From: CAZCBN01 sp964496975
GTDB lineage: Bacteria; Planctomycetota; Phycisphaerae; Phycisphaerales; UBA1924
Reading direction: 5' to 3'
NCBI GenBank assembly: GCA_964496975.1
Contig: CAZCBN010000001.1
Coordinates: 1 to 64,000 of the forward strand
Length of the DNA stretch: 64,000 nt
Shown here: positions 1-8,740 of the stretch, piece after piece
How positions within the stretch are numbered: the stretch's first letter is position 1
How the letters are laid out: every line of letters starts with the position of its first letter
Position numbers and translations under genes: made by a program
Notes under the pieces: generated by a model
Told to the model about the DNA's origin: nothing
The model's input: the letters and a program-made list of their open reading frames with translations, nothing else
The model's database searches: none

Positions 1-1
1 G

Positions 2-328
2 GCCACCACCGTGGAGATGACGCGGCTGGAATCACGCATCGGCTTTCTCGCGACCACGGCGTCGATCACGCCGTACATCGGGTTGTTCGGGACGGTGGTC
101 GGCATCATGGCCTCGTTCCAGGGCATCGGCGCGACCGGGTCCACGAGTCTAGCCGTGGTGGCGCCCGGCATCGCCGAAGCGCTGATTGCGACGGCCGCGG
201 GCCTGTTCGCGGCCATCCCGGCCGTCTATTACTACAACGCGCTGACGGCCGAGGTGAAACACTTCGCGGGCGTGATGGACGACTTCTCGCTCGAGTTCCT
301 CAACCTGGCCGAGCGCAACTTCACGTAA
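2..328 (+). CDS. tolQ: TolQ/ExbB-type proton channel subunit, 5'-truncated
   Basis: This is the C-terminal part (about 108 residues) of an inner-membrane MotA/TolQ/ExbB proton channel protein; the reading frame is open at the left window edge. Two hydrophobic segments are visible: one with the family glycine pattern GLFGTVVGIM, and one around AEALIATAAGLFAAIPAVYYY, matching the last two membrane helices of TolQ. In the family, TolQ and TolR form the proton-driven motor that energises TolA at the division site. The next gene is tolR, 3 bases downstream, followed by TolA/TonB-like, tolB and pal genes, so TolQ is a better name than ExbB. Confidence 0.9.
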   Translation, partial: ATTVEMTRLESRIGFLATTASITPYIGLFGTVVGIMASFQGIGATGSTSLAVVAPGIAEALIATAAGLFAAIPAVYYYNALTAEVKHFAGVMDDFSLEFLNLAERNFT

Positions 329-331
329 GCC

Positions 332-805
332 ATGCCGAAGGTGGAACAGGTTTCACACGGGACGGGCCGCAGCCGCCGCGGACGCGGGCACCGCGTGTCG
401 ACGTCGCTGGCCGAAATCAACGTCGTGCCGCTGGTGGACGTGATGCTGGTGCTGCTCATCATCTTCATGGTCAGCGCGCCGATGATGCAGCAGGGGTTCG
501 GCGTGCAGCTGCCGCAGTCGACACGGTCGCAGGCGGTCAACGCCGAGCCCGTGTACGTGTCGATTCCCCGGACGTTCGGGCGGGATCAGACGGTGCTCTT
601 CGCCGGCGAGCGCGTCCGGCTCGGGTTCCTCGCCGAACGGGTCCGCCAGGAACTCAAGGGCCGGACGTCGCAGGACGTGTACGTGGGCGCAGACGACCAA
701 GTGGCCTTCGGGCACGTCATCACTGTCATGGACCAGTTGAAGGCGGGCGGCGTACGCAACGCCATGTTCGTGACGGCGCCGCCTGACGGGAGCCGCCGGC
801 CGTGA
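332..805 (+). CDS. tolR: TolR/ExbD-type biopolymer transport protein
   Basis: 157 residues. A basic cytoplasmic N-terminus is followed by one membrane helix (about residues 31-51) with the family motif PLVDVMLVLLIIF, whose Asp36 corresponds to the proton-path aspartate of TolR/ExbD. The remainder is the periplasmic domain. The protein works with TolQ to harvest the proton motive force. Its TGA overlaps the GTG start of the next gene (GTGA), indicating translational coupling within a tol operon. Confidence 0.93.
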   Translation: MPKVEQVSHGTGRSRRGRGHRVSTSLAEINVVPLVDVMLVLLIIFMVSAPMMQQGFGVQLPQSTRSQAVNAEPVYVSIPRTFGRDQTVLFAGERVRLGFLAERVRQELKGRTSQDVYVGADDQVAFGHVITVMDQLKAGGVRNAMFVTAPPDGSRRP

Positions 806-1593
806 ACACGGGCGTCACCGACATCCTCGCCGCGCGCGGGGTTGACGACAGCCGTCTCACCCGCATCGTCGCCTGGTCGATTGCCATTCACGTCGGGGGG
901 CTGGTCATCGCCGCCCTGCTGCCGCCGTCGTGGCTGACCAATACGCCGATGAAACCGGACGTGATGGTGATCAGCCTCGGCGGCGCGGTGGGCCCGCGGT
1001 CCACCGGCACGGCGCCGATCTCCGGCCGCCAGGTGGACGCGGTGACCGAGTCGAAGCGTCCGGAACCGCCGCAACCGCCCGCCGCGGTGAAACCGGACAC
1101 GATTCCGCCGCCGCAGAGCAAGCCGGCCCCGCCCAAGCCGGCGCCGCCCAAACCGGATCCGGTCACGGCGCCGCCGGCCGTGACGACCAAGCCGCCGGTG
1201 ACGGGGGCCCGGGTGCAGCAAGGCACGGCCGCGGCCGATACAGGGGCATCGGGCATCAATCAGGGATTGACGCTGACAGGGGGCGCGGGCGGCGGCGACG
1301 CCGTGGACCTGAGCAACTTCAATCCCGAGTGGGTGGCGAAGTTCAAGGATGCGATCAACCGGACGTGGCAGCGGCTCCAGCCCGAAACGGGGTATGCGGT
1401 CCTGCGGTTCACGATCCGGCGCGATGGCACGGTGGTGGAAGCGGTGCCGCAGGTAATTGAGAGCAGCGGCAGCTTCCTGCTGCAACAGGCCTCGCGGCGC
1501 GCGCTCACCGACGCCAGACTGCCGCCGTTGCCGGCCGATTACGAAGGGGCCACGCTGGTGGTGCGACTGCGCTTTGACTACGACCGGCGCTGA
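802..1593 (+). CDS. TolA/TonB-like energy transducer
   Basis: 263 residues with a GTG start that overlaps the tolR stop. There is one N-terminal membrane anchor (about residues 21-44), then a Pro/Lys-rich spacer (about 75-135), and a C-terminal TonB-like fold (about 175-263) containing a FTIRRDGTVVEA stretch typical of TonB/TolA C-termini. By position it takes the TolA role: it spans the periplasm and contacts TolB/Pal or outer-membrane receptors. The spacer is far shorter than the long helical domain of E. coli TolA. Whether it serves Tol-Pal, TonB receptors or both cannot be told from sequence, so no symbol is given. Confidence 0.85.
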   Translation: MNTGVTDILAARGVDDSRLTRIVAWSIAIHVGGLVIAALLPPSWLTNTPMKPDVMVISLGGAVGPRSTGTAPISGRQVDAVTESKRPEPPQPPAAVKPDTIPPPQSKPAPPKPAPPKPDPVTAPPAVTTKPPVTGARVQQGTAAADTGASGINQGLTLTGGAGGGDAVDLSNFNPEWVAKFKDAINRTWQRLQPETGYAVLRFTIRRDGTVVEAVPQVIESSGSFLLQQASRRALTDARLPPLPADYEGATLVVRLRFDYDRR

Positions 1594-1608
1594 AGGAGAG
1601 AAGAACGC

Positions 1609-3009
1609 GTGATGCACACAACTCGACGAGTAGCCGCCCTGTCGCTGGCGGGCGCGATGCTGGCGCTCGCGCCGGCCCTGCCGCGCGCGGACCGCGCCGG
1701 CGACTTCCTCATCGCGTCCACACCGGTGGCGCAGCAACGCGAGGTGGCGATCACGATGAAGGGCGAAGGCGGACGCACGCCGCGCCTGGCGATTCCCGAG
1801 CTGCTGGTGACCGGTGATGCCGACGCGCGCACCGCGGCGGGCACGGTGGCCGAAGTCCTGTGGCACGACCTCGAGTTCGAGCGCGAGTTCACGATGATCG
1901 CGCGCGCGTCGGCCGCGCAGGTGGCGGCCGCGCCGGTCGAGGCCCTGCCCTACGAGACGTGGAACGAGCTGGGCGCGGACTTCGTGCTGGCCGGCACGGC
2001 CACTCGCGCCGGCAACACGCTCACCGTCGAGGTGCGCGTGATGAGCCTCGAAAAACGCGCCAGCGCGTTCGGCAAACGCTACGCCTGCAGCATGCGGGAT
2101 CCGCGGTACTGCGCGCACACGATCGCGGACGAGATTCACAAGGAACTGTTCAACCTCGACGGCATCGCGCGGACCAAACTCGCGTATGCCTCGGACCGCG
2201 ACGGGGAGCGGCTCGGCGGGACGATTGAAGAGCGGTCGATCAAGGAGATCTACATCTCCGACTACGACGGCGCGCGTCCCATGCGCTTGACGCCGCATCG
2301 CACGCTCAACATCGCGCCCAGCTGGTCGCCCGACAACCGGTACGTGGCCTACACCTCGTACGCCTCGGGGTTCCCCGACGTCGTGCTGCAGTCCATCTAC
2401 GAGGCGCGGCCGGCCCAACGTCCGGCGCGCGGTACGCCGGACGCCCAGAACTTCCTGCCGAAGTTCTCCCCCGACGGCTCGCGGATCGCGTTTGCGTCGA
2501 GCCGCGACGGCAACTTCGAGATCTACACGATGCGCGTCGACGGCTCCGACCTCCGGCGCCTCACGTTCCATCCGAGCATCGATAATGCGCCGACCTGGTC
2601 GCCGAACGGCCAGCAGATCGCGTTCACGTCCGATCGCGGCGGCCAGAACGCGTTGTACATCATGAGCGCCGACGGCGGACCGGTGACGCGGCTGCCCACC
2701 GGCGGCGGCAAGATCGACCGTCCGACGTGGTCTCCGGCGCCTTTCAACTACATCGCGTACACCCAGGAAATCCCGGGCGGCAACCACGTCCGCAAGATCG
2801 AGCTCGGCACCAACACGGTCACCACGCTGACCACCGCGCTGGTGGGCACCAATGAAAGTCCGTCGGTCGCGCCCAACGGCCGGCACATCGCCATCACGAC
2901 GACGCAATGGGGCAAGGAACAGATTGCGATCATCGGGTACGACGGCAAACTCGAGCGCCAGGTGACCCGCTCGGGCAACAACCGCTACCCGAGCTGGTCG
3001 CACCGCTGA
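1609..3009 (+). CDS. tolB: Tol-Pal system protein TolB
   Basis: 466 residues. A signal peptide (roughly the first 27 residues, rich in Ala and Leu) is followed by the TolB N-terminal domain (to about 170) and a C-terminal beta-propeller with repeated blocks such as APSWSPDNRYVAY, FSPDGSRIAFASSRDG and APTWSPNGQQIAF. This periplasmic protein links Pal to TolA. The start is GTG-ATG in tandem; an AAGGAG box at 1593-1598 lies 10 bases from the GTG and 13 from the ATG at 1612, so either may be used. Pal follows after 15 bases. Confidence 0.95.
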   Translation: MMHTTRRVAALSLAGAMLALAPALPRADRAGDFLIASTPVAQQREVAITMKGEGGRTPRLAIPELLVTGDADARTAAGTVAEVLWHDLEFEREFTMIARASAAQVAAAPVEALPYETWNELGADFVLAGTATRAGNTLTVEVRVMSLEKRASAFGKRYACSMRDPRYCAHTIADEIHKELFNLDGIARTKLAYASDRDGERLGGTIEERSIKEIYISDYDGARPMRLTPHRTLNIAPSWSPDNRYVAYTSYASGFPDVVLQSIYEARPAQRPARGTPDAQNFLPKFSPDGSRIAFASSRDGNFEIYTMRVDGSDLRRLTFHPSIDNAPTWSPNGQQIAFTSDRGGQNALYIMSADGGPVTRLPTGGGKIDRPTWSPAPFNYIAYTQEIPGGNHVRKIELGTNTVTTLTTALVGTNESPSVAPNGRHIAITTTQWGKEQIAIIGYDGKLERQVTRSGNNRYPSWSHR

Positions 3010-3024
3010 CAGGAAATCATCATC

Positions 3025-3618
3025 ATGTCCACACGCCACTCGCTGACTCTTGTGTTCCTGCTGACGGCCGGCCTGGCCGTGGGCGCCTGCGGCAAGAAGC
3101 AGACGCCCGTCACGGCCCCGACGCCGCCGCCGGCGTCACCGCAGGCCTTCCCCGCCGCGAACGATCCCGCGCGCCCGCCCGCGCCGCCCACGCCGGTCCC
3201 CGAACCGCCGCCCATCGTCGTCGACACGCCGGTGCCGTCCGACCCACTGGCCGGCCTGAGCACGGATGACATCAACCGGCAGAGCCCGCTGGGGCCGGTG
3301 TTTTTCGCCCTCGACTCCGACGTGGTCGACGAGGCGGGCCAGAAGGTGCTCAACGCCAACGCCGAGGTGCTGCGCAAGTACCCGACGTGGACGATCACGA
3401 TCGAGGGCCACAGCGATGAACGGGGGACGGCGGAATACAACCTCGCGCTGGCCGAGCGGCGCGCGCTGGCCGCCAAGGCGTATCTGCTGTCGCTGGGGCT
3501 GGCCGCCGACCGGATGCGCACCGTCAGTTACGGGAAGGAATTCCCCTTCGATCCGGGCCACGACGAGGCCGCCTGGGCCAAGAACCGGCGCGCGCATTTC
3601 GTGGTGACGGGGAAGTAA
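3025..3618 (+). CDS. pal: Peptidoglycan-associated lipoprotein Pal
   Basis: 197 residues. The signal peptide ends in lipobox VGAC with the lipidated cysteine at position 22. A Pro-rich linker (about 30-75) leads to an OmpA-like peptidoglycan-binding domain (about 90-195) containing IEGHSDERGTAEYNLALAERR, the family hallmark that contacts diaminopimelate. The protein anchors the outer membrane to the cell wall. Its location directly after tolB and before cpoB matches the canonical tol-pal operon. Confidence 0.96.
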   Translation: MSTRHSLTLVFLLTAGLAVGACGKKQTPVTAPTPPPASPQAFPAANDPARPPAPPTPVPEPPPIVVDTPVPSDPLAGLSTDDINRQSPLGPVFFALDSDVVDEAGQKVLNANAEVLRKYPTWTITIEGHSDERGTAEYNLALAERRALAAKAYLLSLGLAADRMRTVSYGKEFPFDPGHDEAAWAKNRRAHFVVTGK

Positions 3619-3627
3619 CATAGAAGG

Positions 3628-4542
3628 ATGAGCCGCCGATTGCTGCCCGCCGCGGGCCTGCTCGTCGCCATGCTGGTTGCGTTGCCGGCGTCTGCCGGCG
3701 CCCAGAACCGCGAACATCAGCAGATGTTCGCGGACCTGCGCATGCTCCAGGAACAGACCCAGCTGCTGCGCGCGGCGGTGGCCGAACTGGCCACGGCCCT
3801 CAAGGCGGTCAACACCCGGGTGGACGAACAGGCCGCGCTGACGCGCAAGTTGTTCGCCGACCAGGGCGTCCAGATCGGCAGCCTCACCGACACGGCGCGG
3901 GTGCTGCGCGAGAAACTCGACGCCACCAACGTCAGCCTGTCGAAGGACGCTCATGAAATGGAGACGATCCGGCAGGAACTGGCCAACCAGCGCACGCTGC
4001 TCACCCAGATCATCACGATGCTGACGCCGGCGCCGACGCCGGTGGATCCCACGGCCCCCGGCGCGGCCGGCGTGACCGGAGCCGCCGGCGCGACTCCGCC
4101 CACGGGCGGCGCCGTGACGCCGCCCGCGTTGCCCCCGCCGCCGCAGAATCCCCAGCGCGCGTTCGACTCCGCGTTCGGCGACTACGCGACCGGCCGGTTC
4201 GACATCGCAATCGTCGGCTTCCAGTACTACATCGACACCTTCCCCACCTCTCCGGACGTCCCGAAGGCGCGGTTCCACATCGCGGAATCCCATTACGGCA
4301 AGGGCGCGTACAAGGAGGCGGTGACGGCGTACGAACAGGTCATCACCCTGCACAAGGGGACCGACTGGGAGCCGCAGGCGCTCTACAAGCAGGGCCTCGC
4401 GTACGAACAGCTCGGCCAGACCGAACGGGCGAAGGCCAACTGGGAACTCGTGCGGCGCGAGTTCCCGACGACCAGCGCGGCGATGCTGGCCGCCCAGAAT
4501 CTGGCGCGCATCATCAAGATTTCTCTGATCGAAAAGGACTGA
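3628..4542 (+). CDS. cpoB: Cell division coordinator CpoB (YbgF)
   Basis: 304 residues: signal peptide (about 1-25, ending ASAGAQ), a Gln/Leu-rich coiled coil (about 30-130), an Ala/Pro/Gly-rich linker (about 135-172) and C-terminal TPR repeats (about 175-300, with AFDSAFGDYATGRFDIAI and ALYKQGLAYEQLGQTERA). In characterised bacteria CpoB is periplasmic, binds TolA and coordinates wall synthesis with outer-membrane constriction. The only purine-rich box (AGAAGG, 3622-3627) directly touches the ATG, so ribosome recruitment may depend on translation through pal. Confidence 0.93.
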   Translation: MSRRLLPAAGLLVAMLVALPASAGAQNREHQQMFADLRMLQEQTQLLRAAVAELATALKAVNTRVDEQAALTRKLFADQGVQIGSLTDTARVLREKLDATNVSLSKDAHEMETIRQELANQRTLLTQIITMLTPAPTPVDPTAPGAAGVTGAAGATPPTGGAVTPPALPPPPQNPQRAFDSAFGDYATGRFDIAIVGFQYYIDTFPTSPDVPKARFHIAESHYGKGAYKEAVTAYEQVITLHKGTDWEPQALYKQGLAYEQLGQTERAKANWELVRREFPTTSAAMLAAQNLARIIKISLIEKD

Positions 4543-4547
4543 CGGAC

Positions 4548-5018
4548 ATGGGCAGCGTGAACAAGGCGATTCTGGTCGGTAACCTCGGGCGTGATGCCGA
4601 GATGCGTTTCACCCAGGGCGGCACGGCCGTCGCCACCGTCAGTCTGGCCACCACCGACGTGTACACCGACCGCGAAGGCCAGCGGAAGGAAGAAACCGAG
4701 TGGCACCGCGTGGTGATCTGGGGCAAGACCGCCGAATCGATTCAGCCCTACCTGACCAAGGGCAAACAGATCTACGTCGAAGGCCGCATCCAGACGCGCG
4801 AGTGGACCAACAAGGAAGGCCAGAAGGTCAAGACGACCGAGATTCGCGCCGACCGCGTCGTCCTGCTGGGTGGAGGCGGCGGTGGCGGCGGCGAACGCGC
4901 CGCGCGGCCGCAGCGTGAACGCTTCGCGCCGGCCGGCGGCGGCATGGGCGCCGGCGCCGACAGTCACGACGACATGGGCCCGATCGACGCGCCCAGCGAC
5001 GACGACATCCCGTTTTAG
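4548..5018 (+). CDS. ssb: Single-stranded DNA-binding protein
   Basis: 156 residues. An N-terminal OB fold (about 1-110) starts with the typical NKAILVGNLGRDAEMRFTQ, followed by a Gly-rich linker and the acidic tip ending DDDIPF, which recruits replication and repair partners. The length is normal for bacterial SSB. It starts 5 bases after the cpoB stop, so it may be co-transcribed with the tol operon. The 43 bases between its stop and the convergent cupin gene are a degenerate GGTCCGG-type direct-repeat tract with no clear terminator. Confidence 0.96.
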   Translation: MGSVNKAILVGNLGRDAEMRFTQGGTAVATVSLATTDVYTDREGQRKEETEWHRVVIWGKTAESIQPYLTKGKQIYVEGRIQTREWTNKEGQKVKTTEIRADRVVLLGGGGGGGGERAARPQRERFAPAGGGMGAGADSHDDMGPIDAPSDDDIPF

Positions 5019-5061
5019 GGTCCGAGGTCCGGCACGGTCCGGGGTTCGGCGGGGTCCCCCG

Positions 5062-5415
5062 TCAGCTCTTGCGGCCGTACCGGTCTTCGAGCCGCACGAC
5101 GTCATCGAGCTGCGGCGTCGACACTTCCATGATGTCGGAGTCTTCCAGAGCCGTCATCCGGTGGATGGTCGGCGGCGTGACGTGGACCGACATGCCCGGC
5201 GTCATCTCGCGCCCGACCAGCGTGCCGCCTTCGTCGATCTCGAACAGAATCCGGCCCGCCCACACGAAGATGGTCTCGTCCTTCTGGTTGTGGTACTGCA
5301 GGCTCAGGGCGTGGCCCTTGTTGATGTGGATGACCTTGCCGACGTACTGGTCGGTCTTGGCCCAGTGCAGTTCATACCCCCAGGGCTTCTCCACGCGGAT
5401 GACCGGTTGCTCCAT
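5062..5415 (-). CDS. Cupin, mannose-6-phosphate isomerase type II-like
   Basis: 117 residues forming a single cupin barrel. The block SLQYHNQKDETIFVWAG resembles the metal-binding cupin motif of the C-terminal isomerase half of GMP/PMI enzymes, and STPQLDDVVRLEDRYGR resembles their conserved end. The partner guanylyltransferase domain is absent. Possible roles are sugar-phosphate isomerisation or small-molecule sensing; sequence alone cannot decide. It lies 9 bases after ptsI in the same orientation, so it is probably the last gene of the rpoN-PTS block. Confidence 0.8.
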   Translation of the reverse strand: MEQPVIRVEKPWGYELHWAKTDQYVGKVIHINKGHALSLQYHNQKDETIFVWAGRILFEIDEGGTLVGREMTPGMSVHVTPPTIHRMTALEDSDIMEVSTPQLDDVVRLEDRYGRKS

Positions 5416-5424
5416 CCCTCGATT

Positions 5425-7158
5425 CTACGTTTCACTCATCACTTTTGCGAGCGGCGCGAGCAACGCGTGAACGGCGTCGGCCGAGCGGGCCGTCAGCGCC
5501 TGGCGCGCCAGCCGCGTGGCCTCGCGGCTGCCGACACAGCGCAGCCCGCGTTTGACGACCGGGATGGCCGCCGGCGTCATGCTGAAGGCGCGGAAGCCGA
5601 GGCCCACGAGCAACGCGACATACAGTGGATCGGCCGCCATCTCGCCGCAGACCGACAGGTCGCGCCCGGTGCGCCGTCCGGCCGCGGCCACCATGCGCAG
5701 CAGGCGCAACACGGCGGGTTGCGCCGGCTCGTAGTGCCCTGAGAGCCGCTCGTCGGTGCGATCGATCGCCATCGTGTACTGAATCAGGTCGTTGGTGCCG
5801 ACGCTCAGGAAGTCCATCTCCCGGGCCAGCTCCTCCGCGGTGAGGGCGGCGGCCGGCACCTCGATCATCGCGCCGATCGGCACGTCCGAGGCGCCCGGCA
5901 CCTCGCGCGCCAGGTCGGCGATGAGCGCCCGGGCCTGCGCGGCCTCGTCGGCCGACGTGACAAACGGCAGCAGGATGCGCAGCGACCCCGCGGGTGCGGC
6001 GCGCAGCAGGGCGCGCACCTGGATGCGGAACCGGTCGTCGTGCTGAAGCGCCGCGCGAATCCCGCGCAGACCGAAACGTTCGCGATGGCCGCCGCCCCGC
6101 CCGGCGAGATCCCAGCGCTCTCCGCCGGTGTCGAACGTCCGCACGGTGACCGGCTGCGGCGCCATCCGGGACAACAGCCGGCGATAGACCTCGGTCTGCG
6201 CCGCCTCATCGGTGGCGATGGCCGGCGATCGATCCAGCAGGAACTCCGATCGATATAGGCCGATGCCTTCGGCGCCGGCATCCTGCACACGGGCGGTGTC
6301 CTCCGCCAGCTCCAGGTTCGCCTCCAGGCGCACGCGCACGCCGTCGGCGGTGGCCGCCTCCACCGCGCGCAGTTCATCGAGCTTGCGATGCGCCGCTTCC
6401 ACCACCACGGCGCGCTGGTGCCAGCGCTCCAGCGCCTGGTCGTCGGGTTCGACCACGACTTCGCCGGTGGCGCCGTCGACGGCCACGGTCTGCCCCGGCG
6501 CGACGAACTGGGTGGCCGACCCGAGCCCCACCACCGCCGGAATGCCGAGTGACCGCACCAGAATCACGGTGTGATGCGTCGGGCTGCCGACGTCGCACAC
6601 CAGCCCGCGAATGCGGCTCCAGTCGAGCTGCGCGGCGGTCGATGGCGACACTTCGTCCGCCACGACAATGAGCGGGCCGTCGAGGCCGCGCACGAAGTCC
6701 ACCAGCGGTTCGCGTCCCGGCCGCAGGTTGCGCAGCAGCCGCCCGCCCACGTCGTCGAGGTCGCCGGCGCGCTCGCGCATCCAGGCGTCGCCCTCGCGCG
6801 CGAACGCGTCGCGCAGTTCCCCCAGCGCGCGATCCAGCGCCCAGTCGGCGTTGATGCGTTCGGCGCGGATCAGGGCATCCACACGCGCGACGAACATCGG
6901 ATCGTCAAGCATCAGCAACTGCGCGGCGAAGATGGCCGCCTGCGCCTGGCCGAGCGTCCGTGAGACGCGCGAGGAAATCTCCTCCAGCTGACGCCGCGTG
7001 TCTTCCCGCGCCGCCCGCAGACGCTGGCGCTCGCGATCGATGCCCGACGCGGCCAGCCGGTACCGCACCTGCCCGGCGTCGCGCACGGCGACCACGGCGC
7101 GGCCCACCGCGACGCCGGCGGAGACGCCCCGTCCGACCAGTCGGAGGTTGCGGCTCAT
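5425..7158 (-). CDS. ptsI: PTS enzyme I (phosphoenolpyruvate-protein phosphotransferase)
   Basis: 577 residues, normal for EI. An N-terminal HPr-binding helical region is followed by the phosphohistidine loop, which reads DVGSPTHHTVILVRSLGIPA around residues 189-208; His196 aligns with the active histidine, but the usual GGRTSH is replaced by GSPTHH. The C-terminal PEP-binding barrel has SVGTNDLIQYTMAIDR and the catalytic-cysteine segment LSVCGEMAADP. It transfers phosphate from PEP to HPr. Its ATG overlaps the end of the HPr gene by 4 bases. No PTS permease is nearby, so the role is probably regulatory. Confidence 0.95.
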   Translation of the reverse strand: MSRNLRLVGRGVSAGVAVGRAVVAVRDAGQVRYRLAASGIDRERQRLRAAREDTRRQLEEISSRVSRTLGQAQAAIFAAQLLMLDDPMFVARVDALIRAERINADWALDRALGELRDAFAREGDAWMRERAGDLDDVGGRLLRNLRPGREPLVDFVRGLDGPLIVVADEVSPSTAAQLDWSRIRGLVCDVGSPTHHTVILVRSLGIPAVVGLGSATQFVAPGQTVAVDGATGEVVVEPDDQALERWHQRAVVVEAAHRKLDELRAVEAATADGVRVRLEANLELAEDTARVQDAGAEGIGLYRSEFLLDRSPAIATDEAAQTEVYRRLLSRMAPQPVTVRTFDTGGERWDLAGRGGGHRERFGLRGIRAALQHDDRFRIQVRALLRAAPAGSLRILLPFVTSADEAAQARALIADLAREVPGASDVPIGAMIEVPAAALTAEELAREMDFLSVGTNDLIQYTMAIDRTDERLSGHYEPAQPAVLRLLRMVAAAGRRTGRDLSVCGEMAADPLYVALLVGLGFRAFSMTPAAIPVVKRGLRCVGSREATRLARQALTARSADAVHALLAPLAKVMSET

Positions 7159-7421
7159 GGGTCGTCAAACCCTCGGGCGGTCAGGTCCACGAGCGCCCCG
7201 AGAGCCTCGGCCTCATCGGGCCCCTCCGCCGTGATGTCCAGCGTGGTGCCGCGCGCGGCGGCCAGCAGCAGCAGCCCGAGGATGCTCTTGCCATCCACGG
7301 TCTGGCCGCCGCGGGTCACGCGGATGCGACTGCGGAATTGTGACGCCCGGTGCACGAAGCGAGCGGCGGCCCGGGCGTGCAGGCCGAGGGCGTTGATGAC
7401 CGGGACGGACTGGGACCGCAC
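7155..7421 (-). CDS. ptsH: HPr phosphocarrier protein
   Basis: 88 residues from a GTG at 7421. That start gives the standard HPr length and puts the two regulatory residues at their textbook positions: His15 (in NALGLHARAAARF) is phosphorylated by EI, and Ser46 (in VDGKSILGLLLLAA) is the HPr kinase target. An open frame continues upstream to 7520, but that stretch lies inside the EIIA gene and is not HPr-like. The start lies 4 bases past the EIIA stop. Presence of hprK in the same operon supports real Ser46 phosphorylation. Confidence 0.93.
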   Translation of the reverse strand: MRSQSVPVINALGLHARAAARFVHRASQFRSRIRVTRGGQTVDGKSILGLLLLAAARGTTLDITAEGPDEAEALGALVDLTARGFDDP

Positions 7422-7425
7422 GTCG

Positions 7426-7860
7426 TCACCGGGAGGGCGGGTTGGCGCGCAGCAGGTCGGAGGCCACGCGAATGGCCGCGCGGCCGTCGTCACACACCAG
7501 GCGCGCCAGCGTCGCGACATCCTGCTCGTCGCGGGCGCGCGCCAGCTTGATCAACATCGGCAGGTTGACGCCGGTGACCACCTCCACGCGGCCCGGCTCG
7601 AGAAACGTCATCGCCAGATTCGACGGCGTCCCGCCGAACATGTCGGTGAGCAGCAGGACGCCGGCGCCGGCGTCCACCCGCGTGATCGCGCGCGCCATGG
7701 CCTCGGTCGCCACGGCCACGTCATCGTGCCATCCGATCGACACGGCGGTAAACCGCGGCAGATCGCCGACGATGGTCTCCGCCGCGTTGAGCAACTCGGT
7801 CGCCAGCACTCCGTGCGTGACGACCACGACGCCGGCCTGGGCTCCTGCCGTCTCAGACAT
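7426..7860 (-). CDS. PTS EIIA component, mannose/fructose family
   Basis: 144 residues in a compact alpha/beta fold. VVVVTHGVLATELL at the N-terminus contains the phosphoryl-accepting His16, and TDMFGGTPSNLA is the family signature. In sugar PTSs this domain passes phosphate from HPr to EIIB; here no EIIB, EIIC or EIID gene is visible, so it probably acts as the phosphorelay output or sensor. It overlaps the rapZ stop by 8 bases and HPr follows directly. Confidence 0.93.
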   Translation of the reverse strand: MSETAGAQAGVVVVTHGVLATELLNAAETIVGDLPRFTAVSIGWHDDVAVATEAMARAITRVDAGAGVLLLTDMFGGTPSNLAMTFLEPGRVEVVTGVNLPMLIKLARARDEQDVATLARLVCDDGRAAIRVASDLLRANPPSR

Positions 7861-8740
7861 CTGGAATATCCCGGTGACGCAGCCGCAGTTCGATGCCGCG
7901 CGTGCGCCGGAGCGCGCGCCCCAGCGCTTCGGCCACCGCCACGCTGCGATGGCGGCCGCCCGTGCAGCCGATGCCCACGGTCAGGTACGACTTCCCTTCC
8001 GCGATGTACTGCGGCAGCAGGAACCGCAACAGGCTGGTGGTCAGCGCCATGAACCGTCGAGCGGCCGGATCCCGGAGCACGTACCGGGCCACACGGGGTT
8101 CACGGCCCGTCAGCGGACGCAGGGCCTCCACGAAATGCGGATTGCGCAGAAACCGCACGTCGAACAACAGATCGGCCTCGGCCGGCGCGCCCCGCTTGAA
8201 TCCGAAGCTCTGGAGGGTGACGACCAGCGGCGTCGCGGTCTCGCCGCCAATCAGCGCGCCCATGCGGCGCCGCAGTTCGTGGACGCTCAATCGCGATGAA
8301 TCGATGACGTGATCCGCGAGGTCACGCAGCGGCGCCATCCGCCGCCGCTCCTCACGCACCGCCTGCAGCGGCGACAGCCGCCGGCCCAGCGGGTGCGGCC
8401 GGCGCGACTCGCTGAAGCGCCGGACCAGCACCGCCTCGTCCGCCTCGAGGAACAGCAGCTGCACCCGCAGGTCACCGCGCCGTGTCAGCTTGCGGTACAC
8501 CCCGGGCAGCCGCGCGAGGTTGCGGCCGTCCCGCACGTCGACCACGACCGCGACGCGGCGTTTGCCGTGGTCTTCGTCGATGGCCAGATCCGCGAACGTG
8601 CCCAGCAGCGCCACCGGCAGGTTGTCGACACAGAAGTACCCGAGGTCTTCCAGCGCGTGAATCGCCTGCGACTTGCCCGCGCCGGACAAGCCGGTGACCA
8701 GCAGGAACTCCGCGGCGGGCGGACGACGCGTCGCCGGCAT
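7853..8740 (-). CDS. rapZ: RNase adapter / nucleotide-binding protein RapZ (YvcJ family)
   Basis: 295 residues. A P-loop TGLSGAGKSQAIHALEDLGY (Walker A at 17-24) is followed by VVVDVRDG and, near the C-terminus, the signature TVGIGCTGGRHRSVAVAEAL. In E. coli RapZ controls glucosamine-6-phosphate synthase through small RNAs; in Bacillus YvcJ hydrolyses nucleotides, so the exact role here is open. The start is set by TAATG coupling to hprK: its ATG shares a base with the hprK stop. The frame extends upstream through hprK in another phase, but that part is not RapZ-like. Confidence 0.94.
   Translation of the reverse strand: MPATRRPPAAEFLLVTGLSGAGKSQAIHALEDLGYFCVDNLPVALLGTFADLAIDEDHGKRRVAVVVDVRDGRNLARLPGVYRKLTRRGDLRVQLLFLEADEAVLVRRFSESRRPHPLGRRLSPLQAVREERRRMAPLRDLADHVIDSSRLSVHELRRRMGALIGGETATPLVVTLQSFGFKRGAPAEADLLFDVRFLRNPHFVEALRPLTGREPRVARYVLRDPAARRFMALTTSLLRFLLPQYIAEGKSYLTVGIGCTGGRHRSVAVAEALGRALRRTRGIELRLRHRDIPDV

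Noticed and set aside
586..3039. Long open frame on the minus strand (over 800 codons) opposite tolR-tolB
   Set aside because: It is an Arg/His-rich shadow caused by GC-rich codons of the true genes, with no domain pattern. The same applies to long antisense frames opposite dnaE (16623-20600), the large kinase (25260-27581), mutS (32634-34355) and the VPS10/BNR gene (39234-41711).
5019..5061. Terminator between ssb and the cupin gene
   Set aside because: The tract is only a degenerate GGTCCGG direct repeat; no stable stem followed by a T-run was found.
7422..7520. Longer HPr with an extra 33-residue N-terminus
   Set aside because: The added codons are inside the EIIA gene in another frame, and the GTG at 7421 places His15 and Ser46 exactly.
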